A stretch of DNA of 64,000 nucleotides from Sphingobacterium siyangense (GTDB taxonomy: Bacteria > Bacteroidota > Bacteroidia > Sphingobacteriales > Sphingobacteriaceae): assembly GCF_007830445.1 (NCBI RefSeq), contig NZ_VLKR01000003.1, positions 124,001 through 188,000 of the forward strand. The letters run 5' to 3'. Shown one piece after another: positions 44,326-52,814 of this stretch. The notes under the pieces are model-generated. The model ran no database searches. It saw only the letters and a program-made list of their open reading frames with translations, and was not told the DNA's origin. How positions within the stretch are numbered: the stretch's first letter is position 1; the number at the start of each line of letters is the position of its first letter. The position numbers were made by a program, and so were the translations under genes.

Positions 44326-45741
44326 ATGAGTATAGATAAAAAGAATAACTACGATTTTGGAATAGTTGGACTCGGCGTAATGGGACGTAATTTATTGCTG
44401 AACATCGCCGACAACGGTTTCGCAGTAGCAGGACTAGACCTAGATCCACAGAAAGCGGAGTCATTGGAAGCTGAAGCAAGCGAAGGACATCGCATCAAAG
44501 TGACGCCCCAAGTAGAAGAGTTTATCGGGGCTTTGCAACAACCCAGAGCAATTATGCTATTGGTGCCGGCCGGAAAGCCGGTTGATATGGCAATTGCCAG
44601 TCTTGTTCCGCTTTTGAATAAAGGAGATATCATCATCGACGGCGGAAACACGTACTTCGCGGATACAGACAGAAGGTTTAATGAGCTTTCCGTTATGGGT
44701 ATACATTTCTTCGGAATGGGCATATCGGGAGGAGAAAGTGGCGCTCGTCGCGGGCCAAGCTTGATGCCCGGTGGCGACAGAAAGGCATACGAAAGACTAA
44801 GGCCAATATTTGAGGCAGTTTCGGCCAAGGTAATCGGCGAGCCCTGTGTAGAATTTTTAGGCAACGGGTCGGCCGGAAATTATGTAAAGATGGTGCATAA
44901 CGGCATCGAATATGGTATCATGCAGTTAATTGCAGAGACCTATGACCTGATGAAAAGATTATATGGTTTTGACACCCAAACCATACAGCAGACCTTCGAA
45001 GAATGGAACAAGGGCGAACTAAACTCGTTCTTGCTTGAGATTACCGCTCAGATTCTAAAGAAAAAAGAAGGTGACCAGTATTTGGTGGACCTGATTTCAG
45101 ATTGGGCAAGATCAAAAGGAACAGGTAAATGGACTTCGCAAAATGCGATGGATCTACAGGTGCCAGTTCCGGTGATTGATGCAGCGGTCAATATGCGCGA
45201 TATGTCCAAATACAAACCTGAACGTTTGGAGGCGGCAAAATTACTTCAATGGGATGGACAAGCGGTTGATCTCCCCGCAGCAACACTCATTTCTCGCTTA
45301 AAAAATGCATTGTACTTTGTGATCATCACGACCTATGCGCAAGGTTTGGCACAGCTTACTGTTGCATCCGAAAGCTATAGCTATGAGTTAGATTTACAGG
45401 TGGTAACCAAAGTCTGGCGAGGCGGCTGCATTATTCGCGCGGCTTTGCTCGAGGATTTTAGAAAAGCCTATGCGGCTAATCCTGACGTGCGTAATATCCT
45501 ACTCGATAACACCATGGCACAAAAGTTGCTGAGCACGCAGGCCAGCCTTCGCGAGGTATTGAAAGATGCTATCGCAAACGGGATACCCGTATCCGGATAC
45601 GTAAACGCACTCTCTTATTTTGATGCCTATCGATCGGAAAAATTACCTACAAATATTATACAAGCACAACGAGACTATTTTGGTGCACATACCTATGAAC
45701 GTATTGATCGGGAAGGTATCTTTCACACGCTTTGGGATTAA
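44326..45741 (+). CDS. gnd: 6-phosphogluconate dehydrogenase, decarboxylating
   Basis: A 471-residue enzyme that converts 6-phosphogluconate to ribulose-5-phosphate with NADP. The Rossmann motif GLGVMGRNLLLNIADNG is at the N-terminus; the catalytic SGGESGARRGPSLMPGG and the NGIEYGIMQL segment follow, and the C-terminal helical domain includes WRGGCIIRA. Divergent from gntK, it finishes a route gluconate, 6-phosphogluconate, pentose phosphate without the Entner-Doudoroff enzymes. No GntR-type regulator gene is found beside it. Confidence 0.96.
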   Translation: MSIDKKNNYDFGIVGLGVMGRNLLLNIADNGFAVAGLDLDPQKAESLEAEASEGHRIKVTPQVEEFIGALQQPRAIMLLVPAGKPVDMAIASLVPLLNKGDIIIDGGNTYFADTDRRFNELSVMGIHFFGMGISGGESGARRGPSLMPGGDRKAYERLRPIFEAVSAKVIGEPCVEFLGNGSAGNYVKMVHNGIEYGIMQLIAETYDLMKRLYGFDTQTIQQTFEEWNKGELNSFLLEITAQILKKKEGDQYLVDLISDWARSKGTGKWTSQNAMDLQVPVPVIDAAVNMRDMSKYKPERLEAAKLLQWDGQAVDLPAATLISRLKNALYFVIITTYAQGLAQLTVASESYSYELDLQVVTKVWRGGCIIRAALLEDFRKAYAANPDVRNILLDNTMAQKLLSTQASLREVLKDAIANGIPVSGYVNALSYFDAYRSEKLPTNIIQAQRDYFGAHTYERIDREGIFHTLWD

Positions 45742-45784
45742 GAAAAAAAAGCTTGAAGATTCGATTAATCTTAATTTAAAACGC

Positions 45785-45819
45785 AAAAAAGCGGCTTTTA
45801 TATAAAAAAGCCGCTTTTA
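45785..45819 (+). terminator. Intrinsic terminator after gnd
   Basis: AAAAGCGGCTTTT / AAAAGCCGCTTTT stem with a short AT loop, about 45 bases after the gnd stop. The flanking A- and T-runs could also serve the convergent ABC-F gene. Confidence 0.85.
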
Positions 45820-45864
45820 ATAACTGAATCCCCTATTGGGTTTTATACTACGTTTATTTAGATG

Positions 45865-47496
45865 CTAACGTTCAATATCCTTCAAGCTACTCATCTTCTT
45901 GTATTCCAAGAAACCTTTAATATCTTCAAAATGCTCCCGTACGCGTTTATTTCCGAATTCAAAGACTTTCTCTGCCAAACCATCCAAAAAGTCACGGTCG
46001 TGTGAAACAAGGATCAGCGTACCATCGAAATCTTTCAAAGCATCTTTGATAATGTCCTTTGTTTTCATATCCAAATGGTTTGTCGGCTCATCGAGAATCA
46101 ATACATTTACCGGTTCCAACAACAATTTTATCATCGCCAGACGTGTTCTTTCTCCTCCGGACAGCACTTTCACCTTTTTAGTTGTATCATCACCACTAAA
46201 CATAAAGGCTCCTAAAAGATCTTTCATTTTAACACGCACTTCACCTACAGCGATTTGATCAATGGTATCAAAAACGGTCATCTCTCCATCAAGCAATGCG
46301 GCCTGATTTTGTGCAAAGTACCCAATTTTTGCATTGTGCCCTACTTTCAGCGTACCTTCGAAATCGATTTCCCCCATAATTGCTTTGATCATGGTCGATT
46401 TACCCTCACCGTTCTTCCCGACAAAAGCGACCTTTTCACCACGTTCGATGACCATATTTGCTTTTTGAAATACGACGTGTTCATCATAAACCTTGGTTAG
46501 ATCCTCAACGATAACAGGATATTGACCCGAGCGCGGGGATGGTGGGAATTTAAGACGCAGTGCGGAAGTATCTACCTCGTCGATTTCAATGATTTCCAAT
46601 TTCTCCAACATCTTGACCCGTGATTGCACCTGCAATGTTTTAGAATAGGTACCTCTGAAACGATCGATAAACTCCTGATTGTCCGCAATAAAGCGTTGCT
46701 GCTCTTCATACGCTTTTAGCTGATGCTGGCGACGCTCCTGACGTAATTCCAAGTAATGACTATACTTGGCACGATAATCATAAATCCTTCCCATCGTCAC
46801 CTCGATGGTCCGATTGGTGATATTGTCGACAAATGCCCTGTCGTGCGAAATAACGATAACTGCTTTAGCCGAATTGACCAAGAAATCTTCCAGCCATTGG
46901 ATACTCTCGATATCCATGTGGTTGGTTGGCTCATCCAATAAAATCAAATCGGGCTTTTTCAATAATATTTTAGCTAATTCGATACGCATTCGCCAACCAC
47001 CGGAAAACTCAGAAGTCTGTCTTGTAAAATCCGAACGCTCAAAACCGAGCCCCTTCAGGACCTTTTCAACTTCTGCATCATAGTTAACTTCCTCAATCGA
47101 ATAGAACTTTTCACTTAATTCGGATACACGTTCGATCAATTGCATATAATCGTCAGACTCATAGTCTGTACGGATATTTAATTGCTCATTCAGGTTTTCC
47201 AACTCATCACGCATACCATAGACTTCTTCGAAAGCCTTTGATGTTTCTTCAAAAACAGTCACGTTATCCTCTGTTAACAAATGTTGCGGTAAATAGGCTA
47301 TAATGGCATCTTTCGGACCAGCAACATTACCTGTAGTAGGTTTACCCACTCCAGCGATAATTTTCAGTAAGGTGGATTTACCGGCACCATTTTTACCCAT
47401 CAATGCGATTTTATCATTCTCATTGATGGAGAAAGATACATCTGAAAAAAGAGTTGTTCCCCCAAAGGAAACAGAAATATTATTTACGTCAATCAC
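45865..47496 (-). CDS. ABC-F family ATPase (ribosome-associated)
   Basis: A 543-residue soluble protein with two ABC domains and no membrane segments. Walker A motifs GKNGAGKST and GKNGEGKST, signature motifs SGGWRMRIELAK and LSGGERTRLAMIK, and two DEPTNHMD/DEPTNHLD Walker B motifs are present. The linker between the domains is Arg/Gln-rich (LRQERRQHQLKAYEEQQRF) and would reach the ribosomal P-site region. I favour GTG at 47496 (IDVNNISVSFGG); GTG at 47520 is an alternative. Closest by size to YbiT-like members; antibiotic resistance cannot be claimed. Divergent from trmD. Confidence 0.92.
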   Translation of the reverse strand: MIDVNNISVSFGGTTLFSDVSFSINENDKIALMGKNGAGKSTLLKIIAGVGKPTTGNVAGPKDAIIAYLPQHLLTEDNVTVFEETSKAFEEVYGMRDELENLNEQLNIRTDYESDDYMQLIERVSELSEKFYSIEEVNYDAEVEKVLKGLGFERSDFTRQTSEFSGGWRMRIELAKILLKKPDLILLDEPTNHMDIESIQWLEDFLVNSAKAVIVISHDRAFVDNITNRTIEVTMGRIYDYRAKYSHYLELRQERRQHQLKAYEEQQRFIADNQEFIDRFRGTYSKTLQVQSRVKMLEKLEIIEIDEVDTSALRLKFPPSPRSGQYPVIVEDLTKVYDEHVVFQKANMVIERGEKVAFVGKNGEGKSTMIKAIMGEIDFEGTLKVGHNAKIGYFAQNQAALLDGEMTVFDTIDQIAVGEVRVKMKDLLGAFMFSGDDTTKKVKVLSGGERTRLAMIKLLLEPVNVLILDEPTNHLDMKTKDIIKDALKDFDGTLILVSHDRDFLDGLAEKVFEFGNKRVREHFEDIKGFLEYKKMSSLKDIER

Positions 47497-47568
47497 TGTA
47501 TATACACTTAATTTTGGCACAAAGATAAGCGAATCAATCTTATAAATAGACAATGGTGCATTTTTGTG

Positions 47569-47576
47569 TATCTTTG
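47569..47576 (+). promoter_or_regulatory. -7 box of trmD implying a leaderless mRNA
   Basis: TATCTTTG ends five bases before the trmD ATG at 47581. If the usual spacing holds, transcription starts at or next to the A of the start codon. The -33 element is not obvious. Confidence 0.5.
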
Positions 47577-47580
47577 CCCC

Positions 47581-48258
47581 ATGCGTTTTGATATTATTAC
47601 GGTCTTACCTGACCTCTTGGAAAGTCCATTTGCACACTCTATTTTGCAACGAGCAAAGAACAAAGGCTTGGCTGAAATATATGTCCACAATTTAAGAGAC
47701 TATTCAACAAATAAACACAAAAGTGTCGATGATTATCCGTACGGGGGCGGATCGGGCATGGTCCTTCAAATAGAACCCTTTGCCAAGTGTATAGAGCAAT
47801 TGCAAGCTGAACGGGAATACGATGAGATCATTTACATGACTCCCGACGGTGAAACATTCAATCAGGATATTGCGAATGGATTATCTACAAAGGGAAATAT
47901 GATGATTCTCTGTGGGCATTACAAGGGAATAGATCAACGTATCCGTGATATTTATGTAACAAAAGAGATCTCAGTCGGTGATTATGTACTGTCCGGAGGT
48001 GAGCTTCCAGCGGCGATTGTTACAGATGCTGTTATCCGTCTGATTCCCGGAGTTTTGTCGGATGAGACATCCGCGCTTTCAGATTCTTTTCAGGATGGAT
48101 TACTAGATGCGCCTATCTATACACGCCCTGCAGACTGGAAAGGCCACAAAGTACCTGATATTCTCCTTAGTGGTCATGAGGCAAAAATCGCTGCATGGAA
48201 AGATGAACAACAGTTAAAAAGAACGCAAGAAAGACGTCCTGATTTATTAAATGATTAA
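47581..48258 (+). CDS. trmD: tRNA (guanine-37-N1)-methyltransferase
   Basis: A 225-residue SPOUT methyltransferase that puts m1G37 on tRNAs reading CNN codons, preventing frameshifts. Typical motifs are present: [20 protein letters not shown] at the start, [20 protein letters not shown] and [14 protein letters not shown], the trefoil-knot SAM site. I chose ATG at 47581; an earlier frame at 47566 is not needed. It stands apart from rpsP/rimM/rplS, its usual partners elsewhere. Confidence 0.96.
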   Translation: MRFDIITVLPDLLESPFAHSILQRAKNKGLAEIYVHNLRDYSTNKHKSVDDYPYGGGSGMVLQIEPFAKCIEQLQAEREYDEIIYMTPDGETFNQDIANGLSTKGNMMILCGHYKGIDQRIRDIYVTKEISVGDYVLSGGELPAAIVTDAVIRLIPGVLSDETSALSDSFQDGLLDAPIYTRPADWKGHKVPDILLSGHEAKIAAWKDEQQLKRTQERRPDLLND

Positions 48259-48295
48259 GAAATAAGGGGAATTTTTGTTTTTTTGTCACAAAAAG

Positions 48296-48325
48296 TTTGC
48301 TTATTTATTTTTTTTTATAAATTTG
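48296..48325 (+). promoter_or_regulatory. trp operon promoter
   Basis: TTTG (48296-48299), 18 bases, TAAATTTG (48318-48325). Transcription should begin near 48329-48332, right at the leader-peptide ATG (48333). Confidence 0.7.
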
Positions 48326-48332
48326 TGTAATA

Positions 48333-48395
48333 ATGACACGAAGATATACAAATACAAATTGGTGGTGGCCTGAAGCAATAAGCATCGGGAACTAA
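48333..48395 (+). CDS. trpL: trp operon leader peptide with three consecutive Trp codons
   Basis: A 20-codon frame from ATG at 48333 to TAA at 48393. Codons 10-12 (48360-48368) are TGG TGG TGG, and Pro follows. When Trp-tRNA is scarce the ribosome would stall here. The codons just after, AGCATCGGG (48381-48389), are complementary to the 5' arm of the terminator, so ribosome position decides which hairpin forms. The ATG lies within a few bases of the predicted transcription start, so it may be translated as a leaderless message. Confidence 0.85.
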   Translation: MTRRYTNTNWWWPEAISIGN

Positions 48396-48480
48396 TTGGT
48401 ATTGTCATAATATTTCATAATCAACCAAAACCATTTATGGAAATTCCAACCCCGATGCTGACCAGTATCGGGGTTTTTTT
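48381..48480 (+). promoter_or_regulatory. Transcription attenuator of the trp operon (antiterminator and terminator)
   Basis: Terminator: bases 48448-48459 pair with 48464-48475 (12-bp stem, one G-U pair, loop GACC), followed by T7 to 48480. Antiterminator: AGCATCGGG (48381-48389) pairs perfectly with CCCGATGCT (48451-48459), which removes the terminator's left arm. Additional TTGGT / ACCAA pairing (48396-48400 with 48424-48428) could extend it. This matches the Bacteroid-trp attenuator class described by comparative genomics. Confidence 0.85.
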
Positions 48481-48516
48481 ATGCATAGTTTACAACAAGA
48501 AGATAAGACACAAAAA

Positions 48517-49920
48517 ATGAAGTATACATTCAAAACACAAACCAGAAAGTTGCTCGCGGATACAACTACACCAGTGAGCATCTATCTTCGCCTAAGAGAT
48601 ATCTTTCCAAACTCATTGTTACTGGAAAGCTCCGACTACCATAGTCGCGACAACAACATCAGTTACATCTGTTGTCAACCAATTGCCGGAATCCAGCTCG
48701 ATGAGAAAGAGCTGACGCTCACTTATCCGGGTAAAGAACGTATCGTAAAAAATGTGCACGAAATCGAATTACGTCAAGAAGTTTCCGATTTTAGGAATTC
48801 CTTCGAAGATCATACAATTGCTGAACTTAACTTGATCTCCAATGGCCTATTTGGTTACTTCACCTTCGATTGTATTGAACACTTTGAGGACATCAAACTA
48901 ACAACAACGGTAGATCCGGCACGGAAAATACCGTTTATGCAATATCATGTTTACAAATATGTCATTGCCATCGACCACTTCCGTAATCAACTCTATATTT
49001 TTGAACATCTGCTGGATGACGAAGAATCAGAACTTGAAAGAATGCAGTTCCTTATTCAGAACAAAAACTTTCCTGAATATACCTTCAAACTAGCTGGCGA
49101 GGAAAGCTCCAATCGTACCGATGAAGAACACCGTCAGTTGGTTAAGAAGATGAAAGAGCATATCCAACGTGGTGATGTATTCCAGATCGTTCCATCCAGA
49201 GGCTTTAAGACACCGTTCTCCGGTGATGAATTCAATGTCTATCGTGCGCTCCGCTCCATCAACCCTTCGCCCTATCTTTTCTATTTTGATTATGGTGACT
49301 TTAAACTTTTCGGATCATCGCCTGAGGCTCAACTGCGTATCCACGGGAAACAAGCGACGATTTTCCCTATCGCAGGAACATTCAAACGGACAGGTAACAT
49401 GGAGGAAGATCAAAAAATAGCCACCAAGCTCAAAGAAGACCCTAAAGAAACTTCCGAACATGTTATGCTCGTCGATCTTGCCCGCAATGACTTAAGTAGA
49501 CATTGCACCCAAGTTAAAGTTGAGTCCTACATGGAACCACAATATTACTCGCATATTATCCACTTGGTCTCCAAAGTAACGGGCACATTAAAAGATAATA
49601 TCAACCCATTTGACATCGTAGGTGATACATATCCAGCGGGTACGCTTTCAGGAGCTCCAAAACATATGGCGTTGACATTGATTGATCGTTATGAAGGATT
49701 ACAACGCTCATTTTATTCGGGTGCAATCGGATTCATGGGTTTTAACGGAGACTTTAATCATGCCATTATGATTCGTTCCTTCCTAAGTAAGCAAAACACC
49801 TTACATTATCAGGCCGGCGGCGGTATCGTATTAGATTCAGACCCCGAAATGGAGCTACAAGAAGTAAATAACAAAATTGCTGCGCTACGAAAAGCATTAC
49901 AATTAGCAGAAACATTATGA
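48517..49920 (+). CDS. trpE: Anthranilate synthase component I
   Basis: A 467-residue chorismate-binding enzyme that makes anthranilate with TrpG. The C-terminal domain has the family motifs: FQIVPSRGF, PSPYLFYFDYGDFKLFGSSPEAQLR, PIAGTFKRTGN, DLARNDLSRH and GDTYPAGTLSGAPK. I chose ATG at 48517; an ATG at 48481 directly after the attenuator T-run is in frame and also possible. Its last four bases overlap the next gene. Expression is governed by the attenuator upstream. Confidence 0.95.
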   Translation: MKYTFKTQTRKLLADTTTPVSIYLRLRDIFPNSLLLESSDYHSRDNNISYICCQPIAGIQLDEKELTLTYPGKERIVKNVHEIELRQEVSDFRNSFEDHTIAELNLISNGLFGYFTFDCIEHFEDIKLTTTVDPARKIPFMQYHVYKYVIAIDHFRNQLYIFEHLLDDEESELERMQFLIQNKNFPEYTFKLAGEESSNRTDEEHRQLVKKMKEHIQRGDVFQIVPSRGFKTPFSGDEFNVYRALRSINPSPYLFYFDYGDFKLFGSSPEAQLRIHGKQATIFPIAGTFKRTGNMEEDQKIATKLKEDPKETSEHVMLVDLARNDLSRHCTQVKVESYMEPQYYSHIIHLVSKVTGTLKDNINPFDIVGDTYPAGTLSGAPKHMALTLIDRYEGLQRSFYSGAIGFMGFNGDFNHAIMIRSFLSKQNTLHYQAGGGIVLDSDPEMELQEVNNKIAALRKALQLAETL

Positions 49921-50210
49921 TCAGACCATTGGAATACTGTGTCAACAAGCAACATATCCATGATTCGGTAGACACCATTGACAACCGCATCGTTGAGCTA
50001 TTGGCATTACGAAAAACCTATATCGGCAAAGGCAAGTCCTTCGAGGATGAGCAAAACGAAGAGCAGAATATCATTCGGAACCTGGACAGTAATTATGTCC
50101 TACTGGCAAAAAGATTTCATTTGCCAATCGAATTTATTCGGTCCATATTCCAGGAAATTGAAAATTATATTAATCAAGATTTTATAGCAAAAGGTTATGA
50201 GCAACAATAA
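49917..50210 (+). CDS. AroQ-type chorismate-mutase-like small protein
   Basis: A 97-residue helical protein starting in the ATGA overlap with trpE. Helix 1 (DSVDTIDNRIVELLALRKTYIGKGK) is clearly AroQ-like, with the conserved Arg (LALR) and Lys. In the second helix the DxxRE-like triplet reads DEQNE, so one Arg normally contacting chorismate is missing, and the N-terminal Arg is also not evident. It may be a weak mutase, a regulator of TrpE or a chorismate channel. Its end overlaps trpG by 14 bases. Confidence 0.7.
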   Translation: MIRPLEYCVNKQHIHDSVDTIDNRIVELLALRKTYIGKGKSFEDEQNEEQNIIRNLDSNYVLLAKRFHLPIEFIRSIFQEIENYINQDFIAKGYEQQ

Positions 50211-50772
50211 AATAGTCGTTATAGACAACTACGATTCGTTCACCTACAACTTGGTCCATTTGTTACAGGAATTAGATCAAGAATATGTTGTATGGAGAAA
50301 TGATAAATTTAAACTGGAAGATATTGATGCTTTCGATAAAATACTTCTTTCGCCGGGCCCAGGTATTCCAGAAGAAGCTGGATTATTACTTGATGTTATC
50401 CGTACCTACGCTCCACATAAAAGTATATTGGGTATTTGCTTAGGCCAACAGGCTATTGCAGAAGTCTTTGGTGGTACACTATTCAATATGGAAAAACCTT
50501 TGCATGGCGTAGCAACAAATATTTCTGTTGTTGATGAGTCAGAGAAATTGTTTCGGGACTTCCCAAAAGATTCCAAAATTGGACGCTACCATTCTTGGGC
50601 TGTAAACAAAGACACCCTACCAGCTAGCCTCAAGGTAACGGCAATCGACGAGAATGGCATCATTATGGCCTTAACCCATACCGAATACGATGTAAGGGGA
50701 ATGCAGTTCCACCCAGAGTCGGTATTGACCACAAATGGTAAAAAATTAATTGAAAACTGGTTGGGAATCTAA
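50197..50772 (+). CDS. trpG: Anthranilate synthase component II (glutamine amidotransferase)
   Basis: A 191-residue class I glutamine amidotransferase giving ammonia to TrpE. It starts VVIDNYDSFTYNLVHLL, has LSPGPGIPEEAG, the nucleophile Cys in ILGICLGQQAIAEVFGG and the His-Glu pair in GMQFHPESVLT. It may also serve p-aminobenzoate synthesis, as in organisms with one such subunit. It is followed 11 bases later by trpC with no trpD between them. Confidence 0.95.
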   Translation: MSNNKIVVIDNYDSFTYNLVHLLQELDQEYVVWRNDKFKLEDIDAFDKILLSPGPGIPEEAGLLLDVIRTYAPHKSILGICLGQQAIAEVFGGTLFNMEKPLHGVATNISVVDESEKLFRDFPKDSKIGRYHSWAVNKDTLPASLKVTAIDENGIIMALTHTEYDVRGMQFHPESVLTTNGKKLIENWLGI

Positions 50773-50783
50773 CATCTAAAAAA

Positions 50784-51566
50784 ATGACTATACTTGATAA
50801 AATCATTGAACGAAAAAAAATAGAAGTAGAAAAAGCAAAAGCTTTAGTTCCTTTTGAGGAACTATTAAACTATCCCTATTTCAGTGTGGCTTGTCTATCG
50901 TTGAGAGAATCTATTCTTGATCCTGAAAAAACAGGAATTATAGCGGAATACAAAAGAGCATCGCCATCAAAAGGAGACATCAATAGTACTTCAGCAGTGG
51001 AAGATGTTGTAAAGGCATACGAGGAGGCAGGTGCTTCGGCAGTCTCGGTTCTTACTGATAGCGAATTTTTCAAAGGCAATTTAGAAGATCTATCGAAAGC
51101 ACGCGAGGCTATTAGCATTCCTATCTTAAGAAAAGAATTCATCGTGGATAAATATCAGATCACCGAAGCGAAAGCTTATGGAGCAGATATCATCCTCTTA
51201 ATTGCAGCATGTCTGAAAAAGGAGGAAATACAGGAATTTGCAGCCTATGCACACCAATTGGGTTTAAATGTTTTACTTGAGGTGCACAACGAACAGGAAC
51301 TGTTGGATAATCTTTTCGATGACATTGACGCAATTGGTGTCAATAATAGAAACCTTAAAGATTTTTCAGTCGACATTCAGCATTCTTATGATCTCCTGAA
51401 CAAAATACCAACAGAATATATTAAAGTGTCTGAGAGCGGTATATCTGATCCTTCGACAATTAAAGCTCTAAAAAGAGCTGGATTCCAAGGATTTTTAATT
51501 GGTGAAAATTTCATGAAGACAGCCGATCCTGGACAAGCTATCAAAGAATTTGTAAAAGAAATATAA
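50784..51566 (+). CDS. trpC: Indole-3-glycerol-phosphate synthase
   Basis: A 260-residue TIM-barrel enzyme. Active-site landmarks are visible: IIAEYKRASPSKGDI, VLTDSEFFKGN, ILRKEFIVDKYQI, GVNNRNLKDFSVD and VSESGI. It makes indole-3-glycerol phosphate from CdRP. It is the last gene of this operon; trpD, trpF, trpB and trpA are not in the window, so the pathway must be split across the genome. Confidence 0.95.
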   Translation: MTILDKIIERKKIEVEKAKALVPFEELLNYPYFSVACLSLRESILDPEKTGIIAEYKRASPSKGDINSTSAVEDVVKAYEEAGASAVSVLTDSEFFKGNLEDLSKAREAISIPILRKEFIVDKYQITEAKAYGADIILLIAACLKKEEIQEFAAYAHQLGLNVLLEVHNEQELLDNLFDDIDAIGVNNRNLKDFSVDIQHSYDLLNKIPTEYIKVSESGISDPSTIKALKRAGFQGFLIGENFMKTADPGQAIKEFVKEI

Positions 51567-51625
51567 GGAAATCAAACCCTGACGTTAGGAAGACTATACT
51601 TTCACTTAACTCTGAATTTGGCGGG

Positions 51626-51705
51626 GTTAGCGATTCGAACGGTCAACGTTCGACAGGATCTGAAGAGATCAAAAATCGGCTCTAAACTCGTGACAGTTAG
51701 CTAAC
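51626..51705 (+). ncRNA. Possible structured RNA downstream of trpC
   Basis: An 80-base, relatively GC-rich stretch can fold as a multibranch: outer stem GTTAGC (51626-51631) with GCTAAC (51700-51705); hairpin TCGAACG / CGTTCGA around GTCAA (51634-51652); hairpin GATCT / AGATC around GAAG (51657-51670). It is not a tRNA. No promoter or terminator is evident. It may be a 3' UTR element or a relic. Confidence 0.3.
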
Positions 51706-51727
51706 TTTATACTAATGCCAAATTTTG

Positions 51728-51735
51728 TACCTTTG
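51728..51735 (+). promoter_or_regulatory. -7 box of dusB
   Basis: TACCTTTG matches TAnnTTTG and lies 16 bases before the dusB ATG. Confidence 0.5.
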
Positions 51736-51751
51736 TAAAAAATTATCGAAG

Positions 51752-52747
51752 ATGTCGGTCAAGATTGGTGAAAATATTGATTTGGGTAAATTCCCATTGT
51801 TATTAGCTCCGATGGAGGATGTAAGTGATCCTCCGTTTCGCTATGTGTGCAAACAGAATGGTGTTGATTTAATGTATACTGAATTTATTTCCTCGGAAGG
51901 CTTAATTCGGGATGCTGCAAAGTCAATTCAAAAACTTGATATTTTTGAATATGAACGTCCTATTGGCATTCAGATCTTTGGTGGAGATATTGAAAGTATG
52001 CGTCAATCTGCTGAGATCTGCACAAAAGCAGGGCCTAATTTAATCGACATCAATTACGGCTGTCCAGTTAAAAAAGTAGTCTGTAAAGGAGCTGGTTCAT
52101 CCCTGCTACAGGACATCGATAAAATGGTTGCAATGACAAAAGCTGTCGTTGAGGCTACGGATCTACCCGTAACGGTGAAAACACGTCTTGGCTGGGATGA
52201 CAACACAAAAAATGTATACGAAGTTGCCGAAAGGTTACAAGATGTGGGGATCAAAGCACTTGCGATTCATGGACGTACGCGCGCGCAGCTGTATAAAGGT
52301 CAGGCGGACTGGTCTATGATTCGTGATATCAAACGCAATCCGCGCATCAAGATTCCAATTTTTGGCAATGGCGATGTAGACTCTGTCGAAAAAGCTGCGG
52401 CATGGCGGCAGGAGTTTGAAGTGGATGGCATTATGATTGGCCGTGCAGCAATCGGATACCCCTGGATCTTTAGAGAAATAAAACATTTTTTCAATACTGG
52501 TGAGCGTTTAGAAGGACCAACTATTGCCGAACGTGTCGAGGTTTGCAGAACACATCTGAACAAATCCATTGAATGGAAAGGTGACAAATTGGGTATTTTT
52601 GAAATGCGCAGGCATTATGCGAATTACTTCAAAGGAATCCCCAACTTTAAAGAACACCGAATGAAATTGGTTAGCCTTCAAAGCCAGGCAGAGATTCTTG
52701 AGGTACTTCATGAAATTGAACACAATTTCTCGGCAGAAGTGGTATAA
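51752..52747 (+). CDS. dusB: tRNA-dihydrouridine synthase
   Basis: A 331-residue FMN enzyme that reduces specific uridines in tRNA to dihydrouridine. It has LLAPMEDVSDPPFR at the flavin site, the catalytic Cys in DINYGCPVKKVVCKGAGSSLL, TVKTRLGWD and IHGRTRAQLYKGQADW, all hallmarks of Dus. The family start at 51752 (MSVKIGENIDLGK) is used. It is followed by a bidirectional terminator shared with the convergent flippase gene. Confidence 0.94.
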   Translation: MSVKIGENIDLGKFPLLLAPMEDVSDPPFRYVCKQNGVDLMYTEFISSEGLIRDAAKSIQKLDIFEYERPIGIQIFGGDIESMRQSAEICTKAGPNLIDINYGCPVKKVVCKGAGSSLLQDIDKMVAMTKAVVEATDLPVTVKTRLGWDDNTKNVYEVAERLQDVGIKALAIHGRTRAQLYKGQADWSMIRDIKRNPRIKIPIFGNGDVDSVEKAAAWRQEFEVDGIMIGRAAIGYPWIFREIKHFFNTGERLEGPTIAERVEVCRTHLNKSIEWKGDKLGIFEMRRHYANYFKGIPNFKEHRMKLVSLQSQAEILEVLHEIEHNFSAEVV

Positions 52748-52771
52748 TCCTGAAGTCTACGATTTATAAAG

Positions 52772-52812
52772 AAAAAGGTCGTGCTAAGTTAACATTAGCA
52801 CGACCTTTTTTC
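52772..52812. terminator. Bidirectional terminator between dusB and the flippase gene
   Basis: AAAAAGGTCGTGCTAA and TTAGCACGACCTTTTT pair perfectly across GTTAACA, with T-runs on both strands. Confidence 0.9.
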
Positions 52813-52814
52813 GT

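Noticed and set aside
44154..44339. 61-codon frame between gntK and gnd, considered as a remnant regulator
   Set aside because: The translation shows no helix-turn-helix or family pattern and it overlaps the gnd start; it is the leader region.
45865..47496. Antibiotic-resistance ABC-F protein
   Set aside because: The interdomain linker and overall type match housekeeping YbiT-like members; the sequence alone gives no evidence for resistance.
51624..51705. tRNA gene downstream of trpC
   Set aside because: TTCGAA resembles a T-loop on one strand, but the flanking stem does not pair beyond two bases and no anticodon arm with a 7-base loop can be drawn.
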